A stretch of 34,788 nt of DNA from Deinococcus detaillensis (GTDB taxonomy: Bacteria; Deinococcota; Deinococci; Deinococcales; Deinococcaceae): contig NZ_VKDB01000030.1 of the NCBI RefSeq assembly GCF_007280555.1, positions 1 through 34,788 on the forward strand. The letters are read 5' to 3'. A program made the translations under genes and the position numbers. Under the pieces are notes generated by a model, which was given only the letters and a program-made list of their open reading frames with translations, did no database searches and had not been told where the DNA came from. Shown one piece after another: positions 8,110-16,298 of the stretch (within the stretch, counting starts at the first letter, position 1; each line of letters starts with the position of its first letter).

Positions 8110-8783
8110 GGTCGGCGCTCCAGATTCGCCAGGCCCAGTTGGTAGCCGCGCTGAACCGTCTGGATCACCTCGGGACTGAGTTTGGCCCGCAGATGGTGAA
8201 CGCAGACTTTGACCACGCCGAGGTCGCTGGCCCGCTCACCCCACACCACATCCAGCAACTCCTCTGCCGAAAAGACCCGCCCCGGTGCGCGGGCCAGACG
8301 TTCCAGCACATCGTATTCCCGCAGGCTCAGGGTGACGGTGCGGCCCTCCCAGTGGACCTGCCGCGCTGCCAGATCGAGCGACAGTGAGCCGTAGCTCAGC
8401 AGATCGGTCTTGGCCTCGCTGACCCGCCGCAGCAGCGCCCGAACGCGGGACAGCAGTTCAGAGAGATGAAACGGCTTGGTCAGGTAATCGTCGCCGCCGA
8501 GGTCCAGTCCCTCCAAGCGGTCATTCAGGCTGTCGCGGGCCGTCAGGAACAGCAGGCTTCCCCGGTAACCCGCCGCCCGCATCTCACGGGCCAGCACAAA
8601 ACCGCCGGATTCGTCTTCGGGGAGTTGCACATCCAGCACCGCCAGATCGGGCTCCAGGGTCAGCAGGGCGGCCCGCGCCTGGGTCAGATCAGCGGCGTAA
8701 TTTACCGCGTAGCCTTGTGCGGCCAGCGCCCGCCGCAGCGGTAAGGCAATCGCCTCCTCGTCCTCCACCAGCAAGATCAGCAC
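8106..8783 (-). CDS. OmpR/PhoB-family response regulator
   Basis: Transcription factor, 225 aa. It has a receiver domain (1-115) with the acidic pair E7/D8/E9, phospho-acceptor D51 in LAVLDVQLP, T81 and K103 in LTKPF. The C-terminal winged-helix domain (about 128-222) has the typical LSLREYDVLERLA and VVKVCVHHLRAKL helices and the RGYQLG wing. The start is a GTG at 8783 preceded by AGGAAGAC. It is the first gene of the two-gene signalling operon. GGGTTA direct repeats in the divergent intergenic region fit the tandem-repeat binding of this family. Confidence 0.94.
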   Translation of the reverse strand: MLILLVEDEEAIALPLRRALAAQGYAVNYAADLTQARAALLTLEPDLAVLDVQLPEDESGGFVLAREMRAAGYRGSLLFLTARDSLNDRLEGLDLGGDDYLTKPFHLSELLSRVRALLRRVSEAKTDLLSYGSLSLDLAARQVHWEGRTVTLSLREYDVLERLARAPGRVFSAEELLDVVWGERASDLGVVKVCVHHLRAKLSPEVIQTVQRGYQLGLANLERRP

Positions 8784-8838
8784 TTTGTCTTCCTGATACG
8801 CATATCTTGGCTGTTCACCTGTTCAGCATGCGCGTTTG

Positions 8839-8887
8839 GGGTTACGACTGGGTTAAACGTGAGGGTTAAGCGTAACCAGACCATAAC
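8839..8887 (+). promoter_or_regulatory. Candidate response-regulator binding repeats and promoter before the MsrQ-like gene
   Basis: Three direct repeats GGGTTA lie at 8839-8844, 8850-8855 and 8863-8868 (spacings 11 and 13). The outer flanks GGTTACG (8840-8846) and CGTAACC (8871-8877) also form an inverted repeat. A -10-like CATAAC (8882-8887) follows. The spacing near one helical turn is typical for OmpR-type regulators. The target is inferred to be the operon starting at 8934. Confidence 0.5.
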
Positions 8888-8933
8888 CGACTCGCCTTAC
8901 GGTTGATCCCGTTAAGACCATCAAGGAGACGAG

Positions 8934-9527
8934 ATGAAGAACTGGATTTTACGTTACTGGCTGCTGATTCTGGGTCTGCTGCCGCTGCCGCTCCTGGCGC
9001 TCCGGGCCTCTCAGGGCGGCGCGTTTGAGATCATCAACCCGGCAGGCACCCTTTCCACGCTGGCGTTTGTGGGCTGCCTGTCGTGCACCCCGCTGCATCT
9101 GCTGATTCGCCAGGCCTGGCTGCTCAAACTCAAGCGCCCTCTGGGGGTATTGGCCTTCGGCTACGGCGCACTGCATTTTCTGGCCTACGCCGTGGATCTG
9201 GGCACCCTCCAGGACACCGTGACCGAAACCCTCCGTAGGCCCTCGTATGTGTGGGGTACGGCGGCCCTGCTGGTGATGCTGCCGCTGGCCCTGACCTCCA
9301 ACAAAGCGGCGATGAAACTGCTCAAGCGCAACTGGAAGCGCCTTCAGCAAGCCTCATATGCGGTAGTGGGCCTGCTGATCGCCCACCTGCTGCTGCTGCC
9401 GCACATCAAAGCCGAGTACCAACTCTTCGCCCTGGTCTTGCTGGCGGGGCTGCTGCTGCGTCTCCCTCCCATGCGCCGCCTGCTGAACCAACGCTCGCTC
9501 ACCTTCAAGTTGCCGACCCGCAACTGA
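8934..9527 (+). CDS. MsrQ/YedZ-like heme b membrane protein (ferric reductase-like TM domain)
   Basis: Integral membrane protein, 197 aa, with about six hydrophobic segments, in the MsrQ (YedZ) ferric-reductase-like family. Known MsrQ passes quinol electrons to the periplasmic MsrP. Family-like features are TPLHLL (H55), FGYGALHFLAY (H81), RRPSYVWGTAAL, LPLALTS, and W134 to H151. By eye, the His of the family's LHxLxY motif is Gln138 here (RLQQASY), so one heme ligand may be lost; H81 and H151 remain. The ATG follows AAGGAGACGAG. No MsrP gene is adjacent; a Rieske gene follows 30 bases downstream and probably supplies the redox partner. Confidence 0.8.
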   Translation: MKNWILRYWLLILGLLPLPLLALRASQGGAFEIINPAGTLSTLAFVGCLSCTPLHLLIRQAWLLKLKRPLGVLAFGYGALHFLAYAVDLGTLQDTVTETLRRPSYVWGTAALLVMLPLALTSNKAAMKLLKRNWKRLQQASYAVVGLLIAHLLLLPHIKAEYQLFALVLLAGLLLRLPPMRRLLNQRSLTFKLPTRN

Positions 9528-9557
9528 AGTGTAGCTGTGCCGTTAAGGAGAAAAGTT

Positions 9558-10061
9558 ATGTTCAAGTCTTCACAGACCGACCAGAGACAGGAAGCTGACC
9601 TGGGCCGCCGCGACGCCCTGCGCGTGATCGGCTGCTTGCTGTGTGCCGCTGCCGTGCCCGGCGTCTCGTCGAAGGCTCAGGCCCAGTCGCTGGGTGCGCC
9701 TCTCAACATTCTTAGGCCTTCTGAGGCGCTGGCCGCTGACGGGTTCAAGCTGATGTCGGTGGCGGGTGATCCGGCGATTTTGTATGCCAGCAAAACGCCG
9801 GTAGCGGACGGCGTGCAGCGGGGTCAGGTCTGGCTGACCGTCTATTCCCGGATCTGTTCGCACCGCAGCACCGTCGTGATTGATCCGCCGCGAAATCAGG
9901 TCATGACCTGCCCCAAACATCATCAGGCTTACGACCTCGCCACTGGTCAGCCGACTGGATACGTCCACCGTACTTCAGACCCGCTGGCCCAGTACAGTCT
10001 TCAGGTAAGGCCCGATCAGTCGGTCTGGATCACTGGAATGATTCGCCCGCAAGCAGGGTGA
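9558..10061 (+). CDS. Exported Rieske [2Fe-2S] protein
   Basis: Rieske-type iron-sulfur protein, 167 aa. The start is the ATG at 9558, preceded by AAGGAG; an upstream in-frame start at 9537 lacks this. The N-terminus has a twin-arginine pair (LGRRDALRV, residues 17-18) and a hydrophobic stretch ending in an AQA-type cleavage region (about residue 42), which suggests Tat export of a folded cluster protein. The cluster ligands are C100-S-H102 and C118-P-K-H121, the CxH...CxxH pattern of Rieske domains. The respiratory disulfide cysteines are absent, so it is a ferredoxin-like Rieske. Its partner is probably the upstream heme b protein. The substrate is unknown. Confidence 0.85.
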   Translation: MFKSSQTDQRQEADLGRRDALRVIGCLLCAAAVPGVSSKAQAQSLGAPLNILRPSEALAADGFKLMSVAGDPAILYASKTPVADGVQRGQVWLTVYSRICSHRSTVVIDPPRNQVMTCPKHHQAYDLATGQPTGYVHRTSDPLAQYSLQVRPDQSVWITGMIRPQAG

Positions 10062-10183
10062 AATGCGCTTGACCACTGCTCTACCGCCTCGGCGCAGACT
10101 GCGCGGCATGACAAGGTTGACTCCATTTCGTTGGACTCAGGTGCAGCAGTGGCGGCGCGAGATTGTACGGGCGGGTCAGCAGG

Positions 10184-10267
10184 TTAATTAAAATTTAAAG
10201 TGCAACTGGACTGAACCGACGACGGGGGGAACCTCTTCTTGACAAGCTCACCCTTGAGATCTATAAA
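10184..10267 (+). promoter_or_regulatory. Promoter and AT-rich operator candidate for the first sugar operon
   Basis: TTGACA (10239-10244), a 17-nt spacer and TATAAA (10262-10267) form a near-consensus promoter immediately before the ROK repressor gene. Upstream, an AT-rich patch with the palindrome TTAATTAA (10184-10191) and further AAATTT contrasts with the GC-rich surroundings and could be the operator. The 10062-10183 stretch shows no recognisable gene, only a 27-codon frame at 10108-10191. Confidence 0.65.
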
Positions 10268-10270
10268 TTA

Positions 10271-11386
10271 ATGAAGTCAATTAAAAAAGGGGGTGCTCGA
10301 ATCGGAGTGCAGTGGTCTGGAAGCCAGAGAGAACACAACCGGCAACAGTTGTTGTGGCAATTTCTCGAACACGGCGCACTTTCGCGGGGTGGACTGGCCG
10401 GGCGCACCGGCCTGTCTGCCGTGACCGTCAACCTCATCACCAGGGCACTTGAAGACCAGGGCTTGATCATCGAAATCGGAAAAACGGAAGGCGCAGCGGG
10501 GCGTCCGGCCAGCATCCTCGATCTGCACCCGCAGCTGGGGACCCTTGTTGGTATCGACTGTCAGCCTGGAGAAATTCATCTCCTGACGGGTGACATCCGG
10601 GGGCATCAGCGCCAGAGGACGCTCCTACAGGCTTTCCGCTCTGAGGAGCTGCATGCTCAGCTCATGGCGGAGGTTGCCGAACTGCTGCGCTCAGCACCGC
10701 ACGGTCCGGTGAGGCACATCACCGTCAGTGTCCCTGCGCCAGTCTCGGGCGCTGGCCAGATGGGAGAACCCAACTCGCTGCCTCAACTCGACCTCGCTCC
10801 GCTTCAGGAGGTCGCCGCACGCAGCGGTGCGGACATCGTGCTGGAAAACGACGCCAACCTCTGGGCGCTTGCCGAAAAATATGACGGTGCGGCCAGCGAC
10901 GAGGACGACTTCATGGTGCTGGTGCAGCGCCGCAGCGGCATCGGCCTGGGGCTCTACCTCGGCGGCACCGTGTACCGGGGAACGAACGGAATGGCCGGCG
11001 AACTGGCGCTGGCCCGCTGGCCTCATCAGGCGTGGCCCACCCCAATCGAACAATTGCCCGAGGCCCTCAAGCAAGCAGCCCTCGCTTACCTCGTGGGCGC
11101 GGTGGCGGCCTCGCTCGATCTGCGGCTGGTTATCGTCACCGACGACGCTCAGTCCAGCGGCCAGGACATCATTCAGTCACTGCAGCACCTTGCCCCACAA
11201 CTCTGCGTAGTCCGTTCACACCTGGGCCCGAGCGGCTCGGTGCTCGGCGCTTTGACGGCCAGCCGGTTGCGGTATGCCGCTTCACTTCTCTCGTCCAGCG
11301 CCGCCCCAGCCTTGTCTCTAAATTCAGCGCCGGAGTCGTCCCTGCTGGCGCTCTCCCCCACTCACCTTTACCGGAGGTTGTCATGA
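10271..11386 (+). CDS. ROK-family transcriptional repressor
   Basis: NagC/XylR-type regulator, 371 aa. An N-terminal winged helix-turn-helix (about 22-85; SRGGLAGRTGLSAVTVNLI) is followed by a ROK sugar-binding domain with ENDANLWALAE and GMAGELA. The usual zinc motif after the GxAGE segment (CxCGxxGC) is absent and the region is shortened, so sugar binding or fold stabilisation must differ from NagC. The ATG at 10271 is only 3 bases from the -10 box; a GTG at 10307 is a possible alternative start. It is the first gene of the operon it presumably controls, and it overlaps the next gene by ATGA. Confidence 0.85.
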   Translation: MKSIKKGGARIGVQWSGSQREHNRQQLLWQFLEHGALSRGGLAGRTGLSAVTVNLITRALEDQGLIIEIGKTEGAAGRPASILDLHPQLGTLVGIDCQPGEIHLLTGDIRGHQRQRTLLQAFRSEELHAQLMAEVAELLRSAPHGPVRHITVSVPAPVSGAGQMGEPNSLPQLDLAPLQEVAARSGADIVLENDANLWALAEKYDGAASDEDDFMVLVQRRSGIGLGLYLGGTVYRGTNGMAGELALARWPHQAWPTPIEQLPEALKQAALAYLVGAVAASLDLRLVIVTDDAQSSGQDIIQSLQHLAPQLCVVRSHLGPSGSVLGALTASRLRYAASLLSSSAAPALSLNSAPESSLLALSPTHLYRRLS

Positions 11387-12618
11387 AACGAATGATTCTC
11401 GGTCTGTCACTGCTGCTGTCCTCTGCCTCCACGGTCTACGCCGCTCCCGTGACCCTACACGCCCTCTTTATGAAACAGGCCGCCTACAGCGAAGCCAACA
11501 TCAAGGACATGACCAAGGCGTTCGAGGCCAAGAATCCCGGCGTCAAGATCAACCTCGAATTTGTTCCGTATGAGGGGCTGCACGACAAGATCGTCAGTTC
11601 CGCCTCGGCCGGAAGCAACGGCTACGACGTAGTGCTCTTCGACGTGATCTGGCCCACCGAGTTCGCCAAGAACGGCTTTCTGACCGACGTGACCAGCCGC
11701 ATTCCCGCCGCCGACAACAGCCGCGTGTTTTCAGGTGCCTGGACGACGGTGACCGCTGACAGCAAGCGTTACGGCATGCCCTGGATTCTGGACACCAAGT
11801 ACCTCTTCTACAACAAAGACATGCTCAAGAAAGCGGGCATCGCCGCGCCGCCCAAAACCTGGGAAGAACTGCAAAAGCAGGCCGCCATCATCAAGGCCAA
11901 GAAGCTGGTGGAATACCCCATTGTCTGGAGCTGGAGTCAGGCCGAGGCGCTGATCTGCGACTACACCACGCTGCTTTCCGCTTACGGCGGGCAGTTCTAT
12001 ACAGGCGGCAAACCGGCCTTCAATACCGGCGGCGGTCTCAAAGCTCTCCAGTACATGACTGGTTCGCTCAAGAGCGGCCTGAGCAATCCCAACAGCACCG
12101 AGTACCTCGAAGAAGATGTCCGCAAGGTCTTCTCCGACGGCAAGGCGGCCTTTGCCCTGAACTGGACTTACATGTACGCCATGGCCAACGATCCCAAGCA
12201 GTCGAAGGTCGCCGGTAACGTGGGCATCGTTCCGGCACCGGGCGTCGCCGGAGTGAGTCAGGCCAGCGCCATGAACGGCAGCATGGGCCTGGGGATTCCG
12301 ACCGGCAGCCCCCATAAGGACGAAGCCTGGAAGTTCATTCAGTATTTGACCTCCGCTCCGGCGCAGGAGCAGTTCGCTACCCTGAGCCTCCCGATCTGGA
12401 AAGCCAGCTACAGCAAGCCCGCCGTGGTCAAGGGGCAAGCCGATCTGGTGAAGGCGGCCAATACCTCGCTGAACCTGATGTTCCCGCGCCCCACCATCGC
12501 CCAGTACCCTCAGCTCAGCACGCTGCTCCAGACCTCGCTGCAAAAAGCCCTCCTGGGCAGCCAGACGCCCGCACAGGCCCTTGATTCGGCGGCCAAGGCT
12601 GCCAGCCGCTTCCGCTGA
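11383..12618 (+). CDS. ABC sugar-binding lipoprotein-like/periplasmic protein (CUT1)
   Basis: Solute-binding protein, 411 aa, that delivers a sugar to the adjacent permeases outside the cytoplasmic membrane. The start at 11383 follows CGGAGG and overlaps the repressor stop. The first 20 residues form a signal peptide (MKRMILGLSLLL then SSASTVYA, cleavage before APV). No lipobox cysteine is seen. The mature part has the type-1 extracellular solute-binding fold pattern: YDVVLFDVIWPTEFAKNG, MPWILDTKYLFYNKDML, the GKAAFALNWTYMY region and PHKDEAWKFIQYL. Longer upstream frames were rejected because they overlap the repressor completely. The sugar cannot be named; context suggests a hexose or amino sugar. 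Confidence 0.9.
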   Translation: MKRMILGLSLLLSSASTVYAAPVTLHALFMKQAAYSEANIKDMTKAFEAKNPGVKINLEFVPYEGLHDKIVSSASAGSNGYDVVLFDVIWPTEFAKNGFLTDVTSRIPAADNSRVFSGAWTTVTADSKRYGMPWILDTKYLFYNKDMLKKAGIAAPPKTWEELQKQAAIIKAKKLVEYPIVWSWSQAEALICDYTTLLSAYGGQFYTGGKPAFNTGGGLKALQYMTGSLKSGLSNPNSTEYLEEDVRKVFSDGKAAFALNWTYMYAMANDPKQSKVAGNVGIVPAPGVAGVSQASAMNGSMGLGIPTGSPHKDEAWKFIQYLTSAPAQEQFATLSLPIWKASYSKPAVVKGQADLVKAANTSLNLMFPRPTIAQYPQLSTLLQTSLQKALLGSQTPAQALDSAAKAASRFR

Positions 12619-13514
12619 TGACGCGCGGCCAGCGGGCATCCCCGGCGGCGGGTCAAGGCTGGCCTTTCCTGCTTCCGCTGCTGCTCATTTTGCTGTGCGT
12701 GATCGGCTATCCACTGATCCGCACCCTCTATCTCAGCTTCACCGACGCCAGTTTGAACGCGCTGGGCATCCGGCCCGCGTGGCTGGGCTGGGACAATTAC
12801 GTCTACGCCCTGACCAGCCCGGACTTTCTCTCGTCGCTGTGGCACAGCACCTATTTCACCGTCGTCTCGGTGGCCCTGGAAGTGGTGATCGGCGTGCTGG
12901 TGGCCCTGCTGCTCAATCAGAAGTTTCGCGGACAGGCTTTTGCGCGCGCGCTGCTGATCTTGCCGTGGGCCATCCCGACCATCGTGAACGCGACCATGTG
13001 GCGCTGGATCTATAACCCGGAATACGGTGCACTCAATGCCCTGCTGACCCAGACCGGCTTGATGGGTGATTACCGCTCGTGGCTCGGCTCACCGTCCTCC
13101 GCCATGAACATGGTGATTCTGGCCGACGTCTGGAAGAACTATTCGCTGGTGGCCCTCATCGCGCTGGCAGCCCTCCAGAGCGTTCCCGACGAGATCTACG
13201 AAGCGGCAGCGCTGGACGGCGTGCCCATCTGGACGCGCTTCTGGCGGCTGACCTTGCCGTTTATCCTCGGCCCTCTCAGCGTGGCCGTGGTGCTGCGCAC
13301 CATCGAAGCGTTCAAGGTCTTCGACATCATCTACGTCATGACGCGCGGCGGCCCGGCAGACGCGACCAAGACGGCCTCGTTCTCGGTTTATCAGGAGGCT
13401 TTCACCTACCTGCAAGCGGGCAGCGGCGCGGCCTACGCCAACGTGATGGTTCTGATCAGCGCCCTGCTGATCGCCGGTTACCTGCTATTGATGAAGCGCC
13501 AGAGGGCCGCTTGA
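12618..13514 (+). CDS. ABC sugar permease, MalF/UgpA type
   Basis: Inner-membrane permease, 298 aa, with about six transmembrane segments. It carries the EAA loop that docks the ATPase (YEAAALDGVPIWTRFWRLTL, about residues 194-213). The first helix (WPFLLPLLLILLCVIGYPL) is typical of MalF/UgpA. The ATG overlaps the previous stop (TGATG) and the C-terminus overlaps the next gene by TTGA. It pairs with the following MalG-type permease. The ATPase is not encoded here and is probably a shared MsmK/MalK-type subunit elsewhere. Confidence 0.93.
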   Translation: MTRGQRASPAAGQGWPFLLPLLLILLCVIGYPLIRTLYLSFTDASLNALGIRPAWLGWDNYVYALTSPDFLSSLWHSTYFTVVSVALEVVIGVLVALLLNQKFRGQAFARALLILPWAIPTIVNATMWRWIYNPEYGALNALLTQTGLMGDYRSWLGSPSSAMNMVILADVWKNYSLVALIALAALQSVPDEIYEAAALDGVPIWTRFWRLTLPFILGPLSVAVVLRTIEAFKVFDIIYVMTRGGPADATKTASFSVYQEAFTYLQAGSGAAYANVMVLISALLIAGYLLLMKRQRAA

Positions 13515-14356
13515 AACGCACGCCCCTCCAGAGCGGGCTGCTTTACCTGGGCGTCTTCGTGTTCGCCGCCAGCGTCTTGCTGCCGGTGGCCTGGATGCTG
13601 ATCAGCAGCGTGATGCCCGCCAGCGAACTGACCGTCAAACCGCTGCGCTGGTGGCCCCAGCACGCCGACTGGAGCCGCTACCGGCTGCTGCTGACCCTCG
13701 GCGAGAACACCCCCGGCCAAACGTTTCTTTATGCCCTGCGAAACAGCGCGGCGGTGGCCATGACAACCACCCTCTTGGCTTTGCTGGTGGGCATTCCGGC
13801 GGCCTACGCCCTCTCGCGGTTTCCACGCGGCAAGGACTGGATTTTGTCGAGTGTGGTGGCCACTTACATGCTGCCCCCGGTGGCCCTGCTCTTACCGCTC
13901 TACCAGATGCTGGCGCGGCTGGGGCTGCTCAACACCGTCTGGGGGCTGATTCTGGTCTACTGCTGCATCATCATGCCGTTCGCCACCTGGCTGCTGAAGT
14001 CGAATTTCGACACGGTGCCCCCAGAGATCGAGGAGTCCGGCCTGGTCGATGGGCTGAGCCGCTTCGGGGTGATGACCCGCATCACCGTTCCACTGGCCCT
14101 GCCTGGCGTGGTGACCACCGCGATTTTCGCCATCCTGCTGGCCTGGGACGAATTTTTCTTTGCCCTGCTCTTTACCAACGGTCTGGCAGCCAAGACCTTA
14201 CCGGTCGCCATCTCGGACTTCACGGCGGGGCGGGCTACCGATTACGGCCTGATCATGACGGCTGGGGTGCTGGCCGCCCTGCCGCCGGTGCTGATTGCCG
14301 TAGCGCTGCAACGTGGCCTGCTGGCTGGCCTGACGTCGGGAGGCGTCAAAGGATGA
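13511..14356 (+). CDS. ABC sugar permease, MalG/UgpE type
   Basis: Second permease subunit, 281 aa from a TTG at 13511 that overlaps the upstream stop (TTGA). The first helix begins just after (LYLGVFVFAASVLLPVAWML), so the next ATG would cut into it and is rejected. The EAA loop reads EESGLVDGLSRFGVMTRITV, and MalG-like features include PASELTVKPLRWWPQ and LAWDEFFFALLFTN. The C-terminus TSGGVKG is typical of the family. Frames extending upstream to 13079 run through the previous gene and were rejected. It overlaps the SIS gene by ATGA. Confidence 0.92.
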   Translation: MKRTPLQSGLLYLGVFVFAASVLLPVAWMLISSVMPASELTVKPLRWWPQHADWSRYRLLLTLGENTPGQTFLYALRNSAAVAMTTTLLALLVGIPAAYALSRFPRGKDWILSSVVATYMLPPVALLLPLYQMLARLGLLNTVWGLILVYCCIIMPFATWLLKSNFDTVPPEIEESGLVDGLSRFGVMTRITVPLALPGVVTTAIFAILLAWDEFFFALLFTNGLAAKTLPVAISDFTAGRATDYGLIMTAGVLAALPPVLIAVALQRGLLAGLTSGGVKG

Positions 14357-15363
14357 CTGTTATGCACACCCCAACGTCCACTGATGCACCAAGCGGTCTC
14401 GACCTGATCCGCTGGGAACAATCACGTCAAGTCGCCGACGCCCACGCCACCTGGAACGACCCGGCGCAGCAGCACCAGGCGCAGCAGATCGCCGAGGCGC
14501 TGCGTCAGCCTGGGGCGTCTCTGCTCCTGCTGGGAATGGGGGCCAGCCACCACGCCAATTCGGCGGCGTTGGCCGCTTACCGTAGCGTGGGCATCACCGC
14601 GCTGGCCCTATCGCTCGACGAAGCCCTAAGCATGCCCCTGCCGCCCAGCGCAGCGCAGGTCACCTTACTGGTCAGCCAGTCCGGCGAGTCCGGCGAACTC
14701 CGCACGTTTCTAGAAGCGGCCAGCACTGATCGCGGGCCGACCTTTGGGCTAAGTCTGAGTCCTGACAGCTACCTAGTCCGCCAGCTGCCCAGCCTCGTTG
14801 CTGCCGGTGGACCGGAAGTGGGTTTTGCGGCCACCCGGTCTTACCTGCTGACTCTGGTGCTTCACAGGCTGATCTTGCGGGCCTACTCGCCAGAGGCGGC
14901 ACATACCGACCTGCCAGCACTGGACGGCGAGGCCCTGGACTTCAGCCGCTTTGGGCAGGTGCGGTCGATGGTGTTTGCTGGTTCAGGGGCTCTGGCGGGT
15001 CTGGCGGCTATGGCGGCCCTCGGCACCATCGAACTCGGGCGCTTTCCAGCGCTGCACTACGACCTGGGACAGCTGCGGCATGGGCCGCTGGAACTGCTGA
15101 CGCCCGAGACGGGCATCGTCCTGCTGCGCCGCTCAGACGAAACCGATTACGAGCGCCAGACAGCCGAATCCATTTTGAAGGCCGCTCAGGCCGCTGGCTG
15201 TCTGTCACTGTCCCTGGTGGCCGAGGTCTCAGCGCTGCCCCTGGGCCTCCTCACGGCTCCACTCAAGCTGTGTCTGCCGGTGCAGCAACTGGTGATTGAT
15301 CTTGCCCTTCAGCGCGTTGAGCGGGTTGGTGAGCCGGTGCGAAGTTCGAAGGTGACCCGGTAA
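14353..15363 (+). CDS. SIS-domain sugar-phosphate isomerase/deaminase-like protein
   Basis: Cytoplasmic protein of 336 aa with two SIS domains (about 43-170 and 195-330), related to the isomerase half of GlmS and to AgaS/FrlB-type enzymes. The sugar-phosphate-binding signature SQSGESGE is at 109-116, and a GlmS-like RHGPLELL segment (H243) is present. Such enzymes isomerise or deaminate amino-sugar phosphates. Together with the downstream kinase this suggests that the imported sugar is phosphorylated and then deaminated or isomerised. There is no glutaminase domain. The start is the ATG overlapping the permease stop, and the stop overlaps the next ATG (TAATG). Confidence 0.85.
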   Translation: MTVMHTPTSTDAPSGLDLIRWEQSRQVADAHATWNDPAQQHQAQQIAEALRQPGASLLLLGMGASHHANSAALAAYRSVGITALALSLDEALSMPLPPSAAQVTLLVSQSGESGELRTFLEAASTDRGPTFGLSLSPDSYLVRQLPSLVAAGGPEVGFAATRSYLLTLVLHRLILRAYSPEAAHTDLPALDGEALDFSRFGQVRSMVFAGSGALAGLAAMAALGTIELGRFPALHYDLGQLRHGPLELLTPETGIVLLRRSDETDYERQTAESILKAAQAAGCLSLSLVAEVSALPLGLLTAPLKLCLPVQQLVIDLALQRVERVGEPVRSSKVTR

Positions 15364-16298
15364 TGTCCGGCGTGGAAACCGTAGCCGTCGCCGCCGACCT
15401 TCACAATGTAGCCACCATTGGCCTTGACCTGGGCGGAACCAAACTCGCGGCCGGGCTGGTCAGGAACGGCAAGGTGCTTCGGCGACTCGAAACGCCGACG
15501 CCCCTGCACCTCGGCCCTTTACTCGATACCATCGAAAGCATGGTCAGCGACCTACAGGGCAGCGAGCAGCTGGCCATCGGTCTGGGTGTACCGGGTCCAG
15601 TGGTCAACGGTGAAACGACGTTCTTCTCGAATCTTCAAGGCCTGAACGACTCCAAGATCGAACAGGTGCTCGCTCAGCGTCTGGGGAGGCCAGTGGCTTT
15701 CGAAAACGACGCTAATCTCGCGGCGCTGGCCGAATCACGCTACGGCAGTGCACGCGGAACCCAGCACAGCGTCTACCTCACCTGGTCAACAGGGATAGGC
15801 TGCGGACTGATCCTGAATGGTGAGATTTTTTCCGGACGCACCGGTATGGCCGGTGAAGTCGGTCACACCCGAATGGGCTTCTCCGGCACCATGGACGGCA
15901 GCGGCACGCTCGGCACCCTTGAAGCTCAGGCCTGCGGCGCGGCACTGGCCCGGGACGCCAGCTTTGTGTACGGTCAGCCGACAAGTGTTCCGGCGATCTT
16001 TGAGAAGATGGCGGGCGGCGACGAGCGGGCAACGGACCTGATCAGAAACGCGGCGGCGTACCTGGGCCGCTTTCTCCATAACCTGCAATTGTTGCTCGAT
16101 CCGGAAGTGGTGGTGCTCGGCGGAGGATTGATGACGCAGGCCAGTCTGCTGCTGCCAATGATCGAGACCGAACGCCGCAGAACTCGGGCGCTGCACGATT
16201 TCACGCCCTTGCGACTTTCGCATTTAGGTCCAGATGCTGGAATCGTGGGCGCCGCTGAATTCGCGTGTCAGGGCGACCACCAAGTCAGGGGGCGCTAA
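15363..16298 (+). CDS. ROK-family sugar kinase lacking the zinc cysteines
   Basis: Glucokinase/N-acetylhexosamine kinase-like protein, 311 aa, cytoplasmic. The phosphate loop DLGGTK is at 22-27, the catalytic Asp is D116 in ENDANLAALAE, and the sugar-binding GEVGH is at 164-168 (E165, H168). The ROK zinc motif CxCGxxGCxE appears as DGSGTLGTLE (178-187): all three cysteines are replaced (D178, S180, T185) while H168 and the spacing are kept. It closes the operon and would phosphorylate the imported sugar. The exact substrate (glucose, GlcNAc, ManNAc, allose) cannot be fixed. The kinase fold is clear. Confidence 0.88.
   Translation: MSGVETVAVAADLHNVATIGLDLGGTKLAAGLVRNGKVLRRLETPTPLHLGPLLDTIESMVSDLQGSEQLAIGLGVPGPVVNGETTFFSNLQGLNDSKIEQVLAQRLGRPVAFENDANLAALAESRYGSARGTQHSVYLTWSTGIGCGLILNGEIFSGRTGMAGEVGHTRMGFSGTMDGSGTLGTLEAQACGAALARDASFVYGQPTSVPAIFEKMAGGDERATDLIRNAAAYLGRFLHNLQLLLDPEVVVLGGGLMTQASLLLPMIETERRRTRALHDFTPLRLSHLGPDAGIVGAAEFACQGDHQVRGR

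Noticed and set aside
8839..8868. GGGTTA repeats as the start of a CRISPR-like array
   Set aside because: The units are only 6 bases with 11-13-base periods. This fits a response-regulator site, not repeats with spacers.
10108..10191. 27-codon frame before the ROK repressor
   Set aside because: It has no ribosome site, and its end lies in the AT-rich operator-like patch. It could be chance.
11032..11382. Long N-terminal extension of the first sugar-binding protein
   Set aside because: The extension lies inside the repressor gene. A clear signal peptide and ribosome site start at 11383.
13651..14352. N-terminal extension of the SIS protein
   Set aside because: It runs antiphase through the permease gene. 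The SIS family start fits the ATG at 14353 with a 4-base overlap.
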